Assembly: GCF_009741445.1 (NCBI RefSeq)
Contig: NZ_CP046507.1
Span: forward strand, 4,892,930-4,956,929
Direction of reading: 5' to 3'
Origin: Mycobacterium avium subsp. avium
GTDB lineage: Bacteria; Actinomycetota; Actinomycetes; Mycobacteriales; Mycobacteriaceae
DNA length: 64,000 bases
Positions 1-8,201 of the stretch are shown piece after piece. Below the pieces are notes generated by a model. That model made no database searches. It saw nothing but the letters and a program-made list of their open reading frames with translations, and was not told the DNA's origin. The translations under genes and the position numbers were made by a program. Numbering within the stretch: the first letter of the stretch is position 1; each line of letters starts with the position of its first letter.

Positions 1-1513
1 AGGCGGGCATCCGGATCATGACGGCGCGCGGGTTGGCCGCGCGCACCGCGTCCCATTCCAGGCCGAAGTTCGCCATCACCCGGGGCGAGAAGTTCTCGAC
101 GACGAGATCGCTTGCGGCAATGAGCCCTAGCGCGATGCTCCGTCCCGCCTCGGTGCCCAGGTCGACGCTGATGCCCCGCTTGTTGTTGTTGCTGCACAGG
201 AAGACCGGGCCCCACTCCCACCACTGGTCCCAGTCGGGCGGGCGGCCCGCGGAGAACCGCATGCCGTCCGGCCGGCGCACTCCCTCGATCTTGATCACGT
301 CGGCGCCCAGGGCGCCCAGCAGTTGGGTGGCGACCGGGCCGGCCCAGAAGGCCGTCAGGTCGGTGACCCGGATGCCGGACAGCGGAAGGGTGCCGGCGTC
401 CTCGCCGCGGGCCGGCTCGGGCCGGGGCGGCCAGTGCACCCGCCCGTTGTCGGCGCCCAACGCCGGCGGCTCCGACGGCGGCCGGGTGGTGATGGCGTCG
501 CTGCGGTAGGGCACCCGCGGCGCCAGCACACCGGCCGGGGACTCGACGAACACGCCGCGTTGCACGAAGTGGTCCAGCTTGGGCAGTGTCTCGGGAGTGG
601 CGATGGGCGCCACCGGGATTCGGAACGCCACCGCCAGGTCGACGATCTCCTGGGTGGTGCGGGTGCGGGTCCACCCGGTGACCATGTCCAGGAATTCGTC
701 GCGGCGCGCGACACGGCCGGCGAAGGATGCCAGCTCGGCGTCGTCGACGAGGTCGGCGCGGTCGATCATCACCAGAAAATCCTGGAACTGCTGGGCGGTG
801 ATGGTGCAGAAGCCGACCATGCCGTCGGCGGTGGGGACGATCGAGGGCAGCTCCAAACTGCGTTCGTGCAGCAGCGAATCGGCCCCCAGCACGCTCGCCG
901 ACATGGCGGACAGACCGCCCATGGCGATCACCATGGCCTCGTAAGTCGAGACGTCGATCACCTCGCCGCGGCCGGTGCGGGCCGCATGCCGGGCGGTCGC
1001 CGCCGCGGCGGCCGCGGCGAACGTGCCCGCCAGCCATTCGCCCAGCCGGCCGCCGGCCTGCACCGGCTCGTCGCCCGGCCAGCCCCGCCCGGCGATCGAC
1101 CCGCACAGCGCCTGCAGAATGAACTCGTTGGCCACCACCTGCTGGTCGACGTAGGGGCCGGTGGTGCCGAACGGGGTGATTGCCACCACCACCGCCGAAG
1201 GCCCGGTGCGCCCGGTGATTTCGTCCAGCGTCCAGCCGTCGGTGAGGTCGGTGAGCACCAGGTCGGCGCCGGCCAGCAGCGCCGCGACCTCGGCCCGGCC
1301 GCGGCCGACCACCGACCTCTTGCCGGCAGCCAGATAGCCGAACAGCGCCCCGGGCGGCCCGCCCGCCGACCAGCGGCGCATCGAATCCCCTTGGGGGGAC
1401 TCCACTTTCACCACGTCGGCGCCGGCGTCGGCGAACATCTTGCCGCAGTAGGAGACCGCCAGGCCGTTGCTGAACTCCAGCACGCGCCAGTGCGCGAACG
1501 GCGCCGGGCCCAC
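1..1513 (-). CDS. CaiB/BaiF family (type III) CoA-transferase, two-domain, 3' end outside the window
   Basis: The minus frame is open from a GTG at 1513 through the left edge, so the gene is partial (504 codons visible). The N-terminus reads HWRVLEFSNGLAVSYCGKMF, the type III CoA-transferase start, and GRGEVIDVSTYEAM further on is the region of the family's catalytic aspartate. A second copy of the fold begins near residue 383 (GIRVTDLTAFWAGPVATQLL, then ALGADVIKIEG), so this is a tandem two-domain protein. The family moves CoA between organic acids without ATP; the acids here are unknown. It starts 2 bases after the amidohydrolase stop and is probably cotranscribed with it. Confidence 0.85.
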   Translation of the reverse strand, partial: MGPAPFAHWRVLEFSNGLAVSYCGKMFADAGADVVKVESPQGDSMRRWSAGGPPGALFGYLAAGKRSVVGRGRAEVAALLAGADLVLTDLTDGWTLDEITGRTGPSAVVVAITPFGTTGPYVDQQVVANEFILQALCGSIAGRGWPGDEPVQAGGRLGEWLAGTFAAAAAAATARHAARTGRGEVIDVSTYEAMVIAMGGLSAMSASVLGADSLLHERSLELPSIVPTADGMVGFCTITAQQFQDFLVMIDRADLVDDAELASFAGRVARRDEFLDMVTGWTRTRTTQEIVDLAVAFRIPVAPIATPETLPKLDHFVQRGVFVESPAGVLAPRVPYRSDAITTRPPSEPPALGADNGRVHWPPRPEPARGEDAGTLPLSGIRVTDLTAFWAGPVATQLLGALGADVIKIEGVRRPDGMRFSAGRPPDWDQWWEWGPVFLCSNNNKRGISVDLGTEAGRSIALGLIAASDLVVENFSPRVMANFGLEWDAVRAANPRAVMIRMPA

Positions 1514-1515
1514 CC

Positions 1516-2871
1516 TCAGTTGCCCAATGTGGTGGCGCGGCCGGCGATCCCGGCCGCCTCGACCGTCACCGGCGCCTGGGCTGACGCCTGGGCCTGCAGG
1601 GCGAATTGCGTCATCCTCGTCCACGCGTCGCGGTCGCGCTGGCTGGCCCGGTGCCCGACGTGGGTGACCACGTCGACGTCGGTCGCCTGGGCGCGCAGGT
1701 GACCGGCCCGGGCCTGCTCCTTCGGGATGTGCCGAAACGGGTCGAATGAGTAGGCGGCCATGGCGTTTTCGTGGGTGATCTTGTTGATCACCGCGTCGTC
1801 GAGGTGGCCCATGGTGTCGATGACGTCCTCCGGCGCGAACGGCCAGTTGCTGTCGGAGTGCGGGAAGTCGGACTCCCAGCACAGCATGTCCTCGTTGAAC
1901 CAATCCATGTTGCGCACACCGACTTTGTCGCTGATGAAGCAGGTGTAGAAGTGTCGTTTGAACACGTCGGTGGGGCCGCTGTAGCCGGGCGGGAAGGTGG
2001 CCAGCGTCCAGCCCGAATGGCGGTTGTAGACGTGCTCGGCCCGCCACAGGAAGTACGGTATCCAGCCGACGTCGCCCTCGGTGAGGGAGAATTTCAGTTC
2101 CGGGAAGTCCGCCCAGAACTGCGCCCAGATCAGCTCGGTGAAGGTGAACATGCTCATCATCGACGAGGCGGTCATCTGCACGCTGGGCGGGGCGTCGGTC
2201 GACACCTGCGGGGACCGCGACGCCGAGCCCACGTGGGTGCACAGCACCGTCTTGTTCTCGCAGACCGCCTCGAACAACGGGTACCAATACCGGGTGTGAA
2301 TGCTGGGCATCTGCAACGCTTCCGGGTTCTCCGAGAACGTCACCGCATGACATCCCTTGGCGGCCAAGCGGTTAACCTCCTTGGCGGCCTCGGCCACGTC
2401 GAACAGCGGCAGGATGCCGCACGGGATGAACCGGCCCGGGTACGCGGCACACCACTCGTCGATGTGCCAGTCGTTGTAGGCCTTGATCATCACCAGGTTG
2501 ACCTCGCGGTCCGGGCCCTGGTTGAGCACCTGGCCGGAGAACCCGGTGAAGTTGGGGAAGTTCAGGCCCGCCAGCTGGCCGCCGGCGTTCATGTCGCGGA
2601 CCCGCTCGTCGACGTTGAAGCAGCCCGGCCGCATCTCGTCGTAGCGGCTGGCGTCGATGTTGTACATCTCGCGCGGCTTGCCCGCCACGGCGTTCAGGCC
2701 CATGTTGCGTCCGCGGATGTCGCCGTAGTACCACTGCTGGATGCCGTCGGGCTCGACGACCACCCGCGGCGCGCGGTCCTTGTACTTGGCGGGGACGTGG
2801 GCGTCGAACATGTCGGCCGGCTCGGCGATGTGGTCGTCCACGCTGATCAGGATCAGATCGTCCTTGTTCAT
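1516..2871 (-). CDS. amidohydrolase family 2 (metal-dependent TIM-barrel hydrolase or decarboxylase)
   Basis: 451 aa from the ATG at 2871. A GTG 18 bases upstream is also in frame, but GAGGAG sits 7 bases before the ATG, so I prefer the ATG. ISVDDHIAEPADMF near the N-terminus matches the amidohydrolase-2 opening motif, where metal ligands would usually be expected as D/E-x-H. VLCTHVGSAS holds a central metal-site histidine, and ESDFPHSDSNWP is the C-terminal Asp motif. Members include decarboxylases related to ACMSD; the substrate here is unknown. It is followed directly by the CoA-transferase and faces the LacI gene across a 259-bp intergenic region that carries two palindromes. Confidence 0.85.
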   Translation of the reverse strand: MNKDDLILISVDDHIAEPADMFDAHVPAKYKDRAPRVVVEPDGIQQWYYGDIRGRNMGLNAVAGKPREMYNIDASRYDEMRPGCFNVDERVRDMNAGGQLAGLNFPNFTGFSGQVLNQGPDREVNLVMIKAYNDWHIDEWCAAYPGRFIPCGILPLFDVAEAAKEVNRLAAKGCHAVTFSENPEALQMPSIHTRYWYPLFEAVCENKTVLCTHVGSASRSPQVSTDAPPSVQMTASSMMSMFTFTELIWAQFWADFPELKFSLTEGDVGWIPYFLWRAEHVYNRHSGWTLATFPPGYSGPTDVFKRHFYTCFISDKVGVRNMDWFNEDMLCWESDFPHSDSNWPFAPEDVIDTMGHLDDAVINKITHENAMAAYSFDPFRHIPKEQARAGHLRAQATDVDVVTHVGHRASQRDRDAWTRMTQFALQAQASAQAPVTVEAAGIAGRATTLGN

Positions 2872-2891
2872 GCCGTGCTCCTCGGTCACCG

Positions 2892-2904
2892 ACTAGCGAC
2901 TAGT
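2892..2904. promoter_or_regulatory. inverted repeat ACTAG-CGA-CTAGT upstream of the amidohydrolase operon
   Basis: Perfect 5-bp arms with a 3-bp spacer, 20 bases before the amidohydrolase start. It lies where a repressor could cover the minus-strand promoter or leader. The regulator is unknown; the divergent LacI protein is the obvious candidate by position. Confidence 0.4.
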
Positions 2905-3051
2905 AGACAATGGCGCCGCTCGCAGTGTCAACGGCGGCCGTCGCGTCACGCCGCCCAACTCGCCGCCGTATCACCCGGCAGTGCCGGCGATTTCCGCCGG
3001 AACGGCGGCGCGCCCGCGGGTCGGCCGGGAGCGCGCAGGCCCGTCGTCTTT

Positions 3052-3066
3052 GGGACTATTAGTCCC
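3052..3066. promoter_or_regulatory. palindrome GGGACT-ATT-AGTCCC in the lacI/amidohydrolase intergenic region
   Basis: Perfect 6-bp arms with a 3-bp spacer, about 65 bases before the LacI start. The half-sites equal those of the mycobacterial DosR box, but DosR uses a 2-bp spacer. It may instead be the autoregulatory operator of the adjacent LacI protein. Confidence 0.5.
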
Positions 3067-3130
3067 TATGCTGGCGGGGCGGTCGCGGCAGGCCGCGCCG
3101 CGCGGGCGCGCGGGCATGCCACCATGAGGC

Positions 3131-4135
3131 ATGACCGGGCCGCAAGGTAACGGAAATTCGAGCAGCAACAAGGCGGCGCGTCCGACCACCGCCGACGTGG
3201 CCCGGCTGGCCGGCGTGTCGACCGCCACCGTCAGTTACGTGCTGAACAACGCGCGGGGCCGCCGCATCTCGCCCGACACCCGCGACGCGGTGTACCGGGC
3301 CGCCAAACTGCTCGGCTACCGGCCCAACCTCGCCGCCCGCAACCTCGCGCGCGGCAAGAGCGGCGTGGTGCTCTACGTGGTCCCGCACGTGGCCGTGGGC
3401 GAGATGCCGATGCAGGCCGGCAGTCGCATGACCACCGCCCTGGCCCGCGAGGGTCTGCTGCAGGTGCAGGTTTTCGAGACCGACGACGACCAGCACGTGG
3501 TCGACGCCATCGCCAACCTGGACCCCGTCGCGGTCACCAGCCTGTTCCCCCTGAGCGCCGCGGCCCGCCGGGCGGTGACCGAAGCCGGCATCCCGCACAT
3601 CGAGATCGGCACCCTGCCCGCGCTCAACGACCCGCACCTGTCGGTCGGCGAGATGCGGATTGCGCACCTCGTCGAGCGAGGGCATCGACGAATCGCGTTC
3701 GCCTACACCGGGATTGCCCGCTGGCGGGCGTTGGGCGACTACTGGTTCGAAGGCGTATCGCGGGCGGCGCGGTTGCGCGGCCTGCCGCCGGTGCGCGCCG
3801 ACGAGGTCACCCTGGACACCGCCGCGTCGGTGGTCAGCGCCTGGGTGCGCGACGGGGTGACCGCCGTGTGCGCCCAAAGCGACGAGATCGCCTGCCTCGT
3901 CCTGTACGGCATCCATCAGGCGGGGCTGCGCTGCCCGGGCGACCTGGCGGTGATGGGCGTCGACGCCAGCCCGATGGGCATGGTCAGCACGCCGCCGTTG
4001 ACCACCGTGCAATTCGATCCCTGCGCGGTGGCCGACGCGGCGCTGGCGGCGGTCTTCGAGCGGCTGGGGCATGCCGCCCCGCCCTCGCCCGAGCTGACCG
4101 ACATCGCGCGTCTGGTGGTGCGATCGTCGACCTGA
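3131..4135 (+). CDS. LacI-family transcriptional regulator
   Basis: 334 aa, the usual LacI length. The N-terminal helix-turn-helix is at about residues 19-42 (TTADVARLAGVSTATVSYVL), followed by the hinge-helix region YRPNLAARNLARGKS. The rest is a periplasmic-binding-protein-like effector domain ending in the typical ...VMGVDASPMG...PPLTTVQFDP block. It is divergent from the amidohydrolase/CoA-transferase pair and convergent with the DUF35 gene (3-bp gap). By position it probably controls the divergent operon; the effector is unknown. The palindromes at 3052 and 2892 are candidate sites. Confidence 0.93.
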   Translation: MTGPQGNGNSSSNKAARPTTADVARLAGVSTATVSYVLNNARGRRISPDTRDAVYRAAKLLGYRPNLAARNLARGKSGVVLYVVPHVAVGEMPMQAGSRMTTALAREGLLQVQVFETDDDQHVVDAIANLDPVAVTSLFPLSAAARRAVTEAGIPHIEIGTLPALNDPHLSVGEMRIAHLVERGHRRIAFAYTGIARWRALGDYWFEGVSRAARLRGLPPVRADEVTLDTAASVVSAWVRDGVTAVCAQSDEIACLVLYGIHQAGLRCPGDLAVMGVDASPMGMVSTPPLTTVQFDPCAVADAALAAVFERLGHAAPPSPELTDIARLVVRSST

Positions 4136-4138
4136 AGC

Positions 4139-4552
4139 TCAGTCCGCGGGCTGGTAGCGCAGCAGCGTGACGTCGTGCTCGGGGTAGTCGCAAAACACCG
4201 GCTGCACCCGCATCCCGACCCGCAGCTGGGCCGGGTCAACGTTCACCATTTCGGTGGAAAACCTTGGGCCCTCGTCCCATTCGACGATGGCCAGCAGCTG
4301 CGGCACCGCGTCGGCGAAGTGCGGGCTGACCGGCCGGTGGGCCACCGTGTAGGAGTACAGCGTCCCCATCCCGGAGATCTCCCGCCATTCCAGGTCGTCG
4401 GCCAGGGTGCGGGGCGCGCGCACCCGCGGGTAGAACACGTAGGACTGCAGCGACGGCGAGTACTGGATGACGATGCGATGCTGCGCCAGCGCATCCCAAA
4501 ACGGCGCGGTGGTGGGCGTTTTGACGGGCATCGGCCGCTCGAAGGTGGTCAT
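4139..4552 (-). CDS. DUF35 OB-fold protein, partner of the adjacent thiolase-fold enzyme
   Basis: 137 aa. The layout is that of DUF35 (a short rubredoxin-like zinc ribbon followed by an OB fold: TLYSYTVAHRPV, then PQLLAIVEWDEGPRF and VGMRVQPVF). The four zinc-ribbon cysteines are absent: where Cys pairs are expected the sequence reads IQYSPSLQSYVFYPRVRAP. DUF35 proteins typically form complexes with thiolase-like enzymes; the best-known case is the ChsH2 DUF35 domain with the retro-aldolase Ltp2. It starts 5 bases after the thiolase-like stop, so the two are surely cotranscribed. Confidence 0.85.
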   Translation of the reverse strand: MTTFERPMPVKTPTTAPFWDALAQHRIVIQYSPSLQSYVFYPRVRAPRTLADDLEWREISGMGTLYSYTVAHRPVSPHFADAVPQLLAIVEWDEGPRFSTEMVNVDPAQLRVGMRVQPVFCDYPEHDVTLLRYQPAD

Positions 4553-4557
4553 TGCGA

Positions 4558-5766
4558 TCAGTCTCCCTCGAGGATGAGTGTGGTCTGCTCGGACAGGATC
4601 CCCCCGTTGCCGGACACGAAGGCCCGGTTGCAGTCGGGGACCTGCGCCGCGCCGGCGCGGCCCATGATCTGGCGGGTGGCGTCGCAGACGTGGTGCATGC
4701 CGCCGGCCAAACCCGCTTGGCCGAAACCCAATTGGCCGCCGGCGGTGTTGAGTGGAAAGTCGCCGCGGAAGGTGAGGTCATGGTCGGCGACGAACTCCAT
4801 GCCCCTGCCCTTCTCGCAGAAGCCGGCGTCTTCCAGCGACAGCAGCACCGTGATGGTGTAGCAGTCGTAGATCGACACCACGTCCATCTGGGCACGGCTC
4901 AGGCCGGTCATGGCGAACGCGGTGTCGGCGGCCGCGGCGATCGGGGTGCGCAGCAGGTCCTCGGCGTAGGTCGGGGTCTTGAACGGCACGTGTTCGCCGA
5001 ATCCCTTGACCCACACCGGGCGATGATGCGCCCGCTTGGCCAGGTCCGCGTTGGCGACCACGACGGCGGCCCCGCCGACACAGGGCATGACGATCTCGAG
5101 CATGTGTAGCGGGTCGGCGATGACCGGGCTGGCCAGCACGTCCTCGACGGTCAGCGGCGTGTCCCGCCAGATCGCCCCGTCGGTGTGGTTGGCATTGACC
5201 CGCTGGTCGACGACGATCTTGGCCATCGCCCGCTCGTCGTAGCCGTAGACCGCGGCGTAGCGCTGGGCCACCTGGCCGTACGGGCCGTTCTGGCCGAGGT
5301 TGCCGTACGGGATCTCGAATTCGGCTTGTGGAGAACCGTATTGGTTGCTCGACGAGCCGAAGAACATCGCGTCGACCATCGGCCGGGGTTTCTTCTTCGA
5401 CGACGGCGTGATGTAGCGGGCGGGCAGTGCGCACAGCACGGCGTCGCAGATGCCGAGCTCGATCGCGGCGGCCGCGCGCCACACCATGGCCGCGGCGCTG
5501 GCCCCGCCCAGGTCGACGTGCTCGGCGAATCGTGCGCCCACGCCCAGGTATTCGGCGATGGTGGAGGGCACGAAGATCTCGGACTCGGCCAGGTGCGAGG
5601 CGACGATCCCGTTGACCACCTCGCCGGGCAGCCCGGCGTCCTGCAGTGCCGCCGCGCCCAGCTCGGCCCACTGCTCCAGCACGAACGGCGCCGGCGAGGC
5701 CTTGCTGAGCCGCTCCGGCGGCAGCTCCACATATCCGACGATCGCGGCTTCCCCGCGTAATCCCAT
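4558..5766 (-). CDS. thiolase-fold protein, Ltp2/SCP-x-like, lacking the nucleophilic cysteine
   Basis: 402 aa. The thiolase fold is visible in VDLGGASAAAMVWRAAAAI (around residue 86), GGMHHVCDATRQ and the C-terminal SGNGGILSEQTTLIL. The usual catalytic Cys of the C-x-S-G loop is Gly here, so Claisen chemistry is unlikely. Cys-less thiolase-like proteins paired with a DUF35 partner include Ltp2, the aldolase that releases propionyl-CoA from the cholesterol side chain, and a similar C-C cleaving role is my inference. The neighbours, an acyl-CoA dehydrogenase upstream and a DUF35 protein downstream, fit a short side-chain degradation operon. Confidence 0.85.
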   Translation of the reverse strand: MGLRGEAAIVGYVELPPERLSKASPAPFVLEQWAELGAAALQDAGLPGEVVNGIVASHLAESEIFVPSTIAEYLGVGARFAEHVDLGGASAAAMVWRAAAAIELGICDAVLCALPARYITPSSKKKPRPMVDAMFFGSSSNQYGSPQAEFEIPYGNLGQNGPYGQVAQRYAAVYGYDERAMAKIVVDQRVNANHTDGAIWRDTPLTVEDVLASPVIADPLHMLEIVMPCVGGAAVVVANADLAKRAHHRPVWVKGFGEHVPFKTPTYAEDLLRTPIAAAADTAFAMTGLSRAQMDVVSIYDCYTITVLLSLEDAGFCEKGRGMEFVADHDLTFRGDFPLNTAGGQLGFGQAGLAGGMHHVCDATRQIMGRAGAAQVPDCNRAFVSGNGGILSEQTTLILEGD

Positions 5767-5775
5767 GTGCGCAAC

Positions 5776-8001
5776 CTACTTTCGGGGTAGTCCGAGGATC
5801 ATCTGCGCGATGATGTTGAGCTGGATCTCGCGGGTGCCCCCGCCGATCAGTTCGGCGGGCAGATGCAGATACGGCTCGACGACGGCGGGGTCGGAGTCGG
5901 CGGCCATCGCCAGTCGCCCGGTCAGCTGCAGCGTGGCCTCGAATGTCCGTCGCAGCAGCACATTCATCGCCACCTTGGCGATGCTGGACGCCGGCCCGGA
6001 CGCCTGGCCGTCGAGCAGCCGGATGGTCTCGCGCACTCCCAGCGCCTTGATCGCGTTGGTGTAGGCGTCCAGCCTGCCGAGCTCGCGCAGCGCGTCGTCG
6101 CGGTCCGGCCCCGGTTGGGCCGCCAGCCGGCGCAGTGCGGCCGCGCGGTCGAACTTGACGTAACCGCTGATGGCCGAGCGTTCTTCGGCCATGGTGGCGA
6201 TTGCGAGGTTCCAGCCCCCGGTCGGTTCGCCCAGCAGCATGTCGTCGGGCACGAAGACGTCGGTGAGGAACACCTCGTTGAAATGCGCGTCACCGGTGGC
6301 GGTTTTGATCGGCTGGACCTCGATCCCGGCGGAGCGCATGTCGACGACGAAATAGCCGATGCCGCGGTGCTTGCCGGCCTGCGGGTCGGTGCGTGCCAGC
6401 AGGGCGCCGTAGTCGGCTCGGTGGGCGGCCGACGTCCAGATCTTGTGGCCGTTGATGGTCCAGCCGCCGTCGACCTTGGTGGCCCGGGTGGACAGCGCGG
6501 CCAGGTCCGAGCCGGCGCCGGGTTCGCTGAACAGCTGGCACCACGCGATCTCGCCGCGCAGCGTCGGCGGTATCAGCTTCTCCTGCAGGTCTTTCGGCGC
6601 GGCGCGGATCACCGAGGGCAGGATCCATTCGGCGATGCCCAGCGATGGCCGAACCAGCGCGGGCCGCTTGGCGAACTCGTCGTCGATGATGAGCTGGCGC
6701 AGCGGGCCGGCGTCCAGACCCCAGGGCTTGGGCCAGTGCGGCGCGATCAGGCCGGCATCGGAGATCAGCGTGCGCTGCGGCCCCGTCTCGAATTCCGGGT
6801 AGTCACCCTGGCGGCCGGGCTGGTCATTGCGCAATTCCAATGCGGCATCGAGGGTTTCGGCTACCTTGGCGCGAAACTCCGATTCCGCGTCGCCCAGGTT
6901 GACCGCCATGTCGCGCTGCCGGGTGCAGGTCAGCTCGCCGAGCCGGCGGGTCCAGCGGTTGGCCGGCCCGATCGAGGCGGCCAGGCTGATGGCGCGCCGC
7001 CAGTACAGATGCAGGTCGTGTTCCCAGGTGAAGCCGATGGCGCCGAACATCGTCAACGCGTCGAGCACCAGGTCCGGGGCGGGCGAGATCGCCATCACCG
7101 CCGCGCCGGCGGCGGCCATGCGGTGCTGGTCGAGCGATTCGTCACCGGCGCGGACCGCGTCCCAGGCCGCCGCGGTGGCCAGCTCGCTGCTGACCAACAG
7201 CATCGCCGCGTTGTGCTGCAGGGCCTGGAAGGTTCCGATCACCTTGCCGAACTGCTCGCGGATCCGCAGGTGGGCGGTGACGGCCTGCACGCACCACTGG
7301 ATCACCCCGGCGGTCGTGGCGGCGACCAGCCCGAGGACCACGCAGCGGGCGCGCTCGGGGTCGATGCCGGTGAGCACCTCGGAGTCCAGGACGCGGTGGT
7401 TGTCCAGCCGCAGCACCCCGGCGTCGGCGACGAGGTCGGTCCCGGAAATGGGTTCGACTGTGGCCGTGGGCTTTTCGGTGTCCACCGCCGCCCACACCAG
7501 CTCGCCGTCCCGGGTCCGCGCGCCGACCAGGACGATGCGCGCCGCGCACACCCCCGCGGTGACCTCCGAGGCGCCGCTGAGCAGCCAGTGCCCGTCGCCG
7601 GGCCCGGCATGCAGGTCACCGTCGCCGGGCAGCACGACGGCCGCGGGGATGCCGGCGGCGAGGTCGCGCAGCACCGACCGCGCGGCCGGTGCCGGGTCGG
7701 CCAGCAGCGCGACCGCGCCTGCGGCCACCGTCGGCAGCAGCGGACCGGGCAACAGCGACTTGCCCGCCGACTCCAGCACGCAGGCGGCGTCCATCAGCCG
7801 GCCGCCCTGACCGCCCAGCTCCTCGGGCAGGTGCACGGCGTGAAAACCATTGGTGACCAAGCGGTCCCACCATCGCGGCAGCCGGCCCGCGGCGAGCTCG
7901 GCGAAGCTGTCCCGGGTGGCGGCGATGGGGGCGTTGCGGGCGGCGAACTGCCCGACGGCGTCGCCGAGCTCCTGCTGCTCCGGACTCAACCCCAGGGTCA
8001 T
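5776..8001 (-). CDS. double-domain acyl-CoA dehydrogenase (FadE34-like fusion)
   Basis: 741 aa from the ATG at 8001. The frame stays open to 8208, but the extra 69 residues are unlike the family and run over the probable operator. Domain 1 (residues ~1-360) is a divergent acyl-CoA dehydrogenase (GLSPEQQELGDAVGQF, LPEELGGQGG, IREQFGKVIGTFQALQH). Domain 2 (~370-741) is the canonical one (FSEPGAGSDLAALSTRA, INGHKIWTSAAHRADY, GGGTREIQLNIIAQMILG). The enzyme would put an alpha,beta double bond into an acyl-CoA using FAD. In M. tuberculosis, two-domain members such as FadE34 act on sterol side chains. First gene of the operon with the thiolase-like and DUF35 genes. Confidence 0.88.
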   Translation of the reverse strand: MTLGLSPEQQELGDAVGQFAARNAPIAATRDSFAELAAGRLPRWWDRLVTNGFHAVHLPEELGGQGGRLMDAACVLESAGKSLLPGPLLPTVAAGAVALLADPAPAARSVLRDLAAGIPAAVVLPGDGDLHAGPGDGHWLLSGASEVTAGVCAARIVLVGARTRDGELVWAAVDTEKPTATVEPISGTDLVADAGVLRLDNHRVLDSEVLTGIDPERARCVVLGLVAATTAGVIQWCVQAVTAHLRIREQFGKVIGTFQALQHNAAMLLVSSELATAAAWDAVRAGDESLDQHRMAAAGAAVMAISPAPDLVLDALTMFGAIGFTWEHDLHLYWRRAISLAASIGPANRWTRRLGELTCTRQRDMAVNLGDAESEFRAKVAETLDAALELRNDQPGRQGDYPEFETGPQRTLISDAGLIAPHWPKPWGLDAGPLRQLIIDDEFAKRPALVRPSLGIAEWILPSVIRAAPKDLQEKLIPPTLRGEIAWCQLFSEPGAGSDLAALSTRATKVDGGWTINGHKIWTSAAHRADYGALLARTDPQAGKHRGIGYFVVDMRSAGIEVQPIKTATGDAHFNEVFLTDVFVPDDMLLGEPTGGWNLAIATMAEERSAISGYVKFDRAAALRRLAAQPGPDRDDALRELGRLDAYTNAIKALGVRETIRLLDGQASGPASSIAKVAMNVLLRRTFEATLQLTGRLAMAADSDPAVVEPYLHLPAELIGGGTREIQLNIIAQMILGLPRK

Positions 8002-8084
8002 GAGGACGGCCGCATTGTCACTGGCGATGGCCGCACCGACCGATTCCTCTCGACTCCGCTGGCGGCGACCCGCCGCACCTTTCG

Positions 8085-8106
8085 CAAGACGGACCGTCTC
8101 GTCTTG
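8085..8106. promoter_or_regulatory. nested palindromes between the acyl-CoA dehydrogenase operon and tetR: probable TetR operator
   Basis: Two overlapping perfect palindromes occur here. AGACGG-A-CCGTCT (8087-8099) and CAAGACG...CGTCTTG (8085-8091 with 8100-8106, 8-bp spacer) share sequence, so the AAGACG/CGTCTT half-site is read three times. The location 84 bases upstream of the dehydrogenase and 96 upstream of tetR fits an operator controlling both directions. Confidence 0.6.
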
Positions 8107-8201
8107 TGGCAGACTACCGGGGCGGGTCAGGATATGTAAAGCGCGCCCGATCCCCGGCGAGCGGGCGCCGACTGCGGATCCGCAGAAGCGAGGACCACCA
8201 G

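Noticed and set aside
5863..8139. 758-aa plus-strand open frame
   Set aside because: It runs antisense through the acyl-CoA dehydrogenase, has no recognisable domain and is an effect of high GC.
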